Origin: an uncultured Bacteroidota bacterium
GTDB taxonomy: Bacteria > Bacteroidota > Bacteroidia > Bacteroidales > GWA2-32-17
Length of the DNA stretch: 64,000 nt
Direction: 5' to 3'
NCBI GenBank assembly: GCA_903837285.1
Contig: CAILUD010000231.1
Location: forward strand, 1-64,000
The notes under the pieces are model-generated. The model was not told the origin of the DNA. It made no database searches and worked only from the letters and a program-made list of their open reading frames with translations. How positions within the stretch are numbered: the stretch's first letter is position 1; the number at the start of each line of letters is the position of its first letter. The translations under genes and the position numbers were made by a program. This document shows, in pieces, positions 60,146-64,000 of the stretch.

Positions 60146-60706
60146 TTATTTCTTTTTAGCAAACTTCATTTTGTAACTTACCTTAACCACTCCACAAATT
60201 ATATTATTTAATTTTTTCTTAATTAATGCTCTTCTAATTTGTGAGATTCTATCCGGAATTAAAACTCCATCTAAATGATCATACTCATGTTGAAAAATTC
60301 TTGCTTTAATACCATCAAAAACTTCTTCGTGTGGAACAAAATTTTCATCTAAATATTTAACAGTAATTATAGGTTTACGACTAACATCTTCACGAATTCC
60401 GGGTAAACTTAAACAGCCTTCATTGTAAACCCACGATTCACCTTCTTCATTAACTATATGTGCATTAATAAAAACTTTTTTGAAACCTTTTAATTCTGGA
60501 TGATCTTCTTCCATTGGCTCAGCATCTATCATAAATAATCTAATAGATTTGCCAACTTGAGGTGCTGCAAGCCCAACCCCTTCAGCATCATACATTGTTT
60601 CAAACATGTTTGCAATAAAATCCTTTAAACCTGGATAATCTTGCGAAATTTCTTTTGCTACTTCGCGCAATACTACATTTCCATATCCATATACCGGCAA
60701 TATCAT
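60146..60706 (-). CDS. def: Peptide deformylase
   Basis: Deformylase removes the formyl group from new proteins. The 186-residue enzyme has all three motifs: GVGLAAPQVG, EGCLSLPGIR with the metal Cys, and QHEYDHLDG with the two metal His and catalytic Glu. It overlaps ruvX by 4 bases. The extra C-terminal RRALIKKKLNNIICG tail is longer than in E. coli. Confidence 0.96.
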   Translation of the reverse strand: MILPVYGYGNVVLREVAKEISQDYPGLKDFIANMFETMYDAEGVGLAAPQVGKSIRLFMIDAEPMEEDHPELKGFKKVFINAHIVNEEGESWVYNEGCLSLPGIREDVSRKPIITVKYLDENFVPHEEVFDGIKARIFQHEYDHLDGVLIPDRISQIRRALIKKKLNNIICGVVKVSYKMKFAKKK

Positions 60707-61128
60707 CTCTTTTTAAAATTTAAATATTCTAAATAATTCTGTAATAAAATTGTTGCACTAACCGAATCAATGAGTGCTTTATTCTGTCTGTCTTTTTTAC
60801 TTAAACCACCATCTATCATTGCCTGAAAAGCCATTTTAGAAGTATACCTTTCATCATACATATCAACGGGAATAAGCGGAAAAGTAGTTTTTAACTTTTC
60901 TGAAAATGGTTTTATAAATTGCATCGACGATGACTCTGTATTGTCTAACTTTTTTGCTAAACCAACAACAATTAATTCAACTTCCTCTTTAAGAAAATAT
61001 GATTTTAAAAAATCAAATATCTCTCTGGAAGAAACTGTAGTTAAATTAGTTGCAATAATTTTCATTGTGTCTGTAACTGCAAGTCCAACACGTTTTTGTC
61101 CGTAATCTATAGCTAAAATTCTTCCCAC
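60703..61128 (-). CDS. ruvX: Putative pre-16S rRNA nuclease / Holliday junction resolvase-like
   Basis: The 141-residue protein has the YqgF pattern: ILAIDYGQKRVGLAVTD at the N-terminus with the first catalytic Asp, ELIVVGLAKKLDN, and DERYTSKMAFQAM with the acidic end. YqgF/RuvX processes the 16S rRNA 5' end in E. coli. It is the first gene of the ruvX-def-lipoprotein run. Confidence 0.93.
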   Translation of the reverse strand: MGRILAIDYGQKRVGLAVTDTMKIIATNLTTVSSREIFDFLKSYFLKEEVELIVVGLAKKLDNTESSSMQFIKPFSEKLKTTFPLIPVDMYDERYTSKMAFQAMIDGGLSKKDRQNKALIDSVSATILLQNYLEYLNFKKR

Positions 61129-61325
61129 AATAAAAATTAATTTGTATACAAACCTACATTAAAATTGTGTAAAAGACAATATTCATATTATTTAAATTTA
61201 CTTAATTGACTGATATTGCTCTAATTAAGATAAAAATAATTTTGATTATAAAATATGCTACATATCTATCATTTGTCATATTCATTTTATAACATTACCT
61301 TTACCCCATTAAATTTATAGACTAA

Positions 61326-61952
61326 GTGACAGACACCTTAAAAAATATAACTCCTGTTTTCGATAAAATGTTGAATCGTAGCGACAAAGAAAAACTTCTC
61401 TCACAGCGAAGTATTTGCATTTGGTTTACCGGATTATCAGGAAGTGGAAAAAGTACTTTAGCCATTGAGTTTGAAAAAGAACTTCATAATAGAGGTTTTC
61501 TTGCAAAATTAATTGATGGCGATAATGTAAGAACAGGTATTAATAAAAACCTTGGATTTTCAGAAGAAGACCGCAACGAGAATATTAGACGAATTGCCGA
61601 AATTAATAAACTATTTATTGAAAACGGAACCATCACAATTAACTCATTTGTTAGCCCTACAAATAATTTACGCGAATTAGTAAAAGAAATTGTTGGACCA
61701 TCCGACTATTATCTAGTTTATGTAAATGCCTCATTAAATGTATGCGAACAACGTGATGTTAAAGGACTTTATGCTAAAGCTCGTAAAGGTGAAATTTCTG
61801 ATTTTACTGGTATCTCTGCTCCCTTTGATGAACCTAAAAATATTTTCTTAGAAATAAACACATCAGAATCAGATATAAAAACTTGTGTAAACATATTATT
61901 AAGCAAATTCTTACCAATTATAGAACTTCAAAAAGAAAATGAAAAATTATAA
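61326..61952 (+). CDS. cysC: Adenylylsulfate kinase
   Basis: CysC phosphorylates APS to PAPS. The 208-residue protein has the P-loop WFTGLSGSGKSTLA, the APS-binding DGDNVRTGINKNLGFSEEDR and FVSPTNNLREL, and YAKARKGEISDFTGISAPF. It starts with GTG at 61326: a stop codon lies directly before it and the conserved NITPVFDKM segment is in front of the next ATG at 61368, so the GTG is the only start that keeps the whole family N-terminus. It overlaps cysD by 14 bases. Confidence 0.93.
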   Translation: MTDTLKNITPVFDKMLNRSDKEKLLSQRSICIWFTGLSGSGKSTLAIEFEKELHNRGFLAKLIDGDNVRTGINKNLGFSEEDRNENIRRIAEINKLFIENGTITINSFVSPTNNLRELVKEIVGPSDYYLVYVNASLNVCEQRDVKGLYAKARKGEISDFTGISAPFDEPKNIFLEINTSESDIKTCVNILLSKFLPIIELQKENEKL

Positions 61953-62844
61953 AATAACTCATCTCCGCGAACTCGAAAACGAATCAATATATGTAATTCG
62001 TGAAGTTGTTGCGCAGTTTGAAAAACCAACCATGCTTTTTTCTGGCGGCAAAGATTCAATTGTAATGTTTTATCTTGCACGCAAAGCATTCTGGCCTGCT
62101 AAAGTTCCTTTTCCATTGTTACACGTTGACACTGGTCACAACTTTCAGGAAACTCTTGATTATAGAGATAATTTAATGAAAGAAACTGGATCTACTTGTA
62201 TTGCTCGTTCAGTTCAGGATTCTATTGATAAAGGTCGTGTGGTTGAAGAAAAAGGAATAAACGCTAGTCGCAACAAATTACAAACCGTTACGCTTCTTGA
62301 CGCCTTAGAAGAATTTAAATTTGATTGTGCAATGGGTGGTGGTCGTAGAGACGAAGAAAAAGCACGTGCAAAAGAACGTTTTTTCTCACATCGTGATGAA
62401 TTTGGACAATGGGATCCAAAAAATCAACGCCCAGAATTATGGAACATTTTTAATGGCAAAAAAAGAATGGGCGAACATTTTAGAGTATTCCCAATTAGTA
62501 ACTGGACCGAAATGGATATATGGCAATATATTTTACTGGAAAATATTCCTATTCCAAATTTATATTTTAATCACAAAAGGGAAGTCTTTAAACGTGATGG
62601 AATGATACTCGCCACTGCACCTTTTATGGAATTAAAACCTGAAGAAAAACCCGAAATGATGGATGTTCGCTGCAGAACAATTGGTGATATTTCGTGTACC
62701 GGTTTAACATTATCCAAAGCAACAACTCTTGAAGAAATTATTCGCGAAATTGCTGCGACTCGTGTTACAGAAAGAGGCGGTCGTTACGACGATAAACGAA
62801 GTGAAACTGCTATGGAAGATCGCAAAAAAGAAGGTTATTTCTAA
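61939..62844 (+). CDS. cysD: Sulfate adenylyltransferase subunit 2
   Basis: CysD is the ATP-pyrophosphatase subunit that makes APS from sulfate and ATP, driven by the GTPase CysN. The 301-residue protein has the PP-loop LFSGGKDSIVMFYLA, PFPLLHVDTGHNFQETL, GGRRDEEKARAKERFFS and the C-terminal RYDDKRSETAMEDRKKEGYF. All match the CysD family in length and order. cysN follows after 80 bases, an interval that contains a short repeat-like inverted sequence. Confidence 0.95.
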   Translation: MKNYKITHLRELENESIYVIREVVAQFEKPTMLFSGGKDSIVMFYLARKAFWPAKVPFPLLHVDTGHNFQETLDYRDNLMKETGSTCIARSVQDSIDKGRVVEEKGINASRNKLQTVTLLDALEEFKFDCAMGGGRRDEEKARAKERFFSHRDEFGQWDPKNQRPELWNIFNGKKRMGEHFRVFPISNWTEMDIWQYILLENIPIPNLYFNHKREVFKRDGMILATAPFMELKPEEKPEMMDVRCRTIGDISCTGLTLSKATTLEEIIREIAATRVTERGGRYDDKRSETAMEDRKKEGYF

Positions 62845-62853
62845 TTTAGTACA

Positions 62854-62879
62854 GTCACACTAAGCGTAGTCTAAGTGTC
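62854..62879. repeat. Short inverted repeat between cysD and cysN
   Basis: gtcacactaagcgtagtctaagtgtc: arms of 8 bases (acactaag / ctaagtgt) pair with one mismatch. The form gtcac...ag...gt.gtc resembles the gtcatcctgag-type repeats at 14647 and 25910, which may be related. Confidence 0.35.
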
Positions 62880-62924
62880 CAAACTAAAAAAATAAATCCA
62901 AATTCCAAAATCATAAATAATAAA

Positions 62925-64000
62925 ATGGAAGAAAACAATTTTGACGCATATTTAAACATGGAACTTCTTCGCTTCACAACAGCAGGAAGTGTTGACGATG
63001 GAAAAAGCACTTTAATCGGAAGATTGTTATATGACAGTAAAGCAATTTTCGAAGATCAGATGGAAGCTATCGAAAGAGCTAGTCTTGGCAGAGGTGAAGA
63101 AAGGGTAAACTTAGCTTTATTAACTGATGGACTTCGTGCAGAACGGGAACAAGGAATTACTATTGATGTTGCATATCGATATTTTGCAACACCGCGCAGA
63201 AAATTCATAATTGCCGACACTCCTGGCCATATTCAATATACAAGAAATATGGTTACAGGTGCTTCAACTGCTAATCTTGCCGTTATATTAATTGATGCAC
63301 GCCACGGTGTTGTTGAACAAACTATCAGACATTCATTTCTTGCAAGTTTGTTACAAATTCCTCATGTAATTATTTGTATTAACAAAATGGATTTGGTTGA
63401 TTACAGCGAAGAAAAATTTGCCGAAATCACAAGTCGCTTTTTAGAATTTGCTGCAAAATTTGACATTAAAGATATTCGCTTTGTACCCATTTCTGCATTA
63501 AATGGCGATAATGTTGTAAAAAGAAGTACTAATATGGATTGGTACGATGGGCCAACATTGCTTTGGTTACTTGATACTATTTATATTAGTAGCGATCAAA
63601 ATCATATTGATGCCAGACTTCCGGTACAATATATTATAAGACCGCAAAATGATGAATTTCATGATTATCGTGGATATGCAGGTCGTATTGCTGGTGGCAT
63701 TTTCAGAAAAGGTGACAAAGTAAAAGTATTACCAAGTGGATTTGTTTCTACTATAAAATCAATCGACACATTTGAAAAATCATTAGAAGTAGCAACTTCA
63801 TCACAATCCGTAACAATAACCCTTGAAGATGATGTTGATGTTAGCCGTGGTGATATGATAGTAAAAGAAAACAACGTGCCAACAGTTAGTCAGGATGTTG
63901 ATCTTATGTTTTGTTGGTTTAACCCTAAACCGTTGCAGTTAAAAGGTCGTTACGTATTACGCCACACTTCAAATGAAGTGAAATGTGTTATTAACGAAGT
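62925..64000 (+). CDS. cysN: Sulfate adenylyltransferase subunit 1 (GTPase), 3' partial
   Basis: CysN is the GTP-binding subunit that drives sulfate activation by CysD. From the ATG at 62925 the frame stays open to the window end, giving 358 residues. G1 is AGSVDDGKSTLIGRLLYDS, G2/G3 region EREQGITIDVAYRYF and IIADTPGH, G4 NKMD and G5 ISALNGDN, then the EF-Tu-like beta-barrel domain 2 and the start of domain 3 (WFNPKPLQLKGRYVLRH). I estimate that roughly 60 residues of a CysN-only protein are cut off; a fused CysNC is unlikely since cysC is upstream. Confidence 0.94.
   Translation, partial: MEENNFDAYLNMELLRFTTAGSVDDGKSTLIGRLLYDSKAIFEDQMEAIERASLGRGEERVNLALLTDGLRAEREQGITIDVAYRYFATPRRKFIIADTPGHIQYTRNMVTGASTANLAVILIDARHGVVEQTIRHSFLASLLQIPHVIICINKMDLVDYSEEKFAEITSRFLEFAAKFDIKDIRFVPISALNGDNVVKRSTNMDWYDGPTLLWLLDTIYISSDQNHIDARLPVQYIIRPQNDEFHDYRGYAGRIAGGIFRKGDKVKVLPSGFVSTIKSIDTFEKSLEVATSSQSVTITLEDDVDVSRGDMIVKENNVPTVSQDVDLMFCWFNPKPLQLKGRYVLRHTSNEVKCVINE

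Noticed and set aside
1-64000. CRISPR arrays, tRNA genes, insertion sequences or prophage genes
   Set aside because: I looked for regular repeats, T-loop motifs, transposase or integrase motifs and found none that hold up.

Overview
The window is a stretch of AT-rich bacterial chromosome from a member of the Bacteroidota. Several signs point there: a GldB-type gliding lipoprotein, a PorT-like barrel, a cell-surface C10 protease with a type IX secretion C-terminal tail, promoters of the TTTG / TAnnTTTG form used by the Bacteroidota sigma factor, LDH-type malate dehydrogenase and eukaryote-type citrate synthase. Gene content (acetate kinase, C10 protease, C1B peptidase, M16 peptidases) would fit a Bacteroidales/Marinilabiliales-like organism, but family-level placement is inference. 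Both window edges cut genes: aroA at the left and cysN at the right. I see no tRNA, rRNA, CRISPR, transposase, integrase or phage gene. One small RNA gene, the SRP RNA, is clear.

Layout. 1-9 kb: aroA-pgeF, a large C10 protease, a beta-carbonic-anhydrase-like protein, a DUF2061 membrane protein, a zinc-ribbon protein, leucyl aminopeptidase and a secreted barrel-like protein. 9-14.6 kb: a NAGPA-like protein, a Crp/Fnr regulator, then a tight eight-gene run of rhodanese, thioredoxin, CoA-disulfide/persulfide reductase and small Cys-containing membrane proteins. This run is the most system-like part of the window. 14.8-17.2 kb: M16 peptidase, O-methyltransferase and an unknown gene. 17.5-22.1 kb: central carbon metabolism, with gltA-mdh facing ackA-3HBDH across a strong terminator. 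22.3-25.8 kb: gldB divergent from a PorT-like barrel and nadE. 26-30.6 kb: a 938-residue M16 peptidase, a GT2 and a DUF4199 protein. 30.6-37.2 kb: SRP RNA, queG, an exported superoxide dismutase coupled to a lipoprotein, a nucleotide cyclase-HD fusion, miaA, a Yip1-like protein and smpB. 37.2-44.8 kb: a TSP3/EF-hand envelope protein, an Asn-rich SPOR-like protein, a LOG-family protein, uvrA and a lytic transglycosylase. 44.8-52.3 kb: a polysaccharide locus (WecA/MraY-type initiator, Wzc kinase, Wza export lipoprotein, GT4, asparagine synthase). 52.4-61.1 kb: C1B peptidase, VanZ, hemW, GNAT, a FISUMP-type secreted protein, ComEC, two lipoproteins, def and ruvX. 61.3-64 kb: sulfate activation genes cysC-cysD-cysN.

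How the parts relate. Two loci deal with sulfur: sulfate activation at the right edge (APS/PAPS synthesis) and the rhodanese/thioredoxin run at 10.6-14.6 kb, which looks built to move or reduce sulfane sulfur on both sides of the inner membrane. The envelope is the other theme: gliding/T9SS-type proteins, many lipoproteins with Bacteroidota-style lipoboxes, periplasmic proteases and an exopolysaccharide export locus. Intergenic spaces carry several inverted repeats, some GC-rich in an otherwise AT-rich context, which look like copies of dispersed repeat families. Functional calls come from motifs read by eye. No database search was run.
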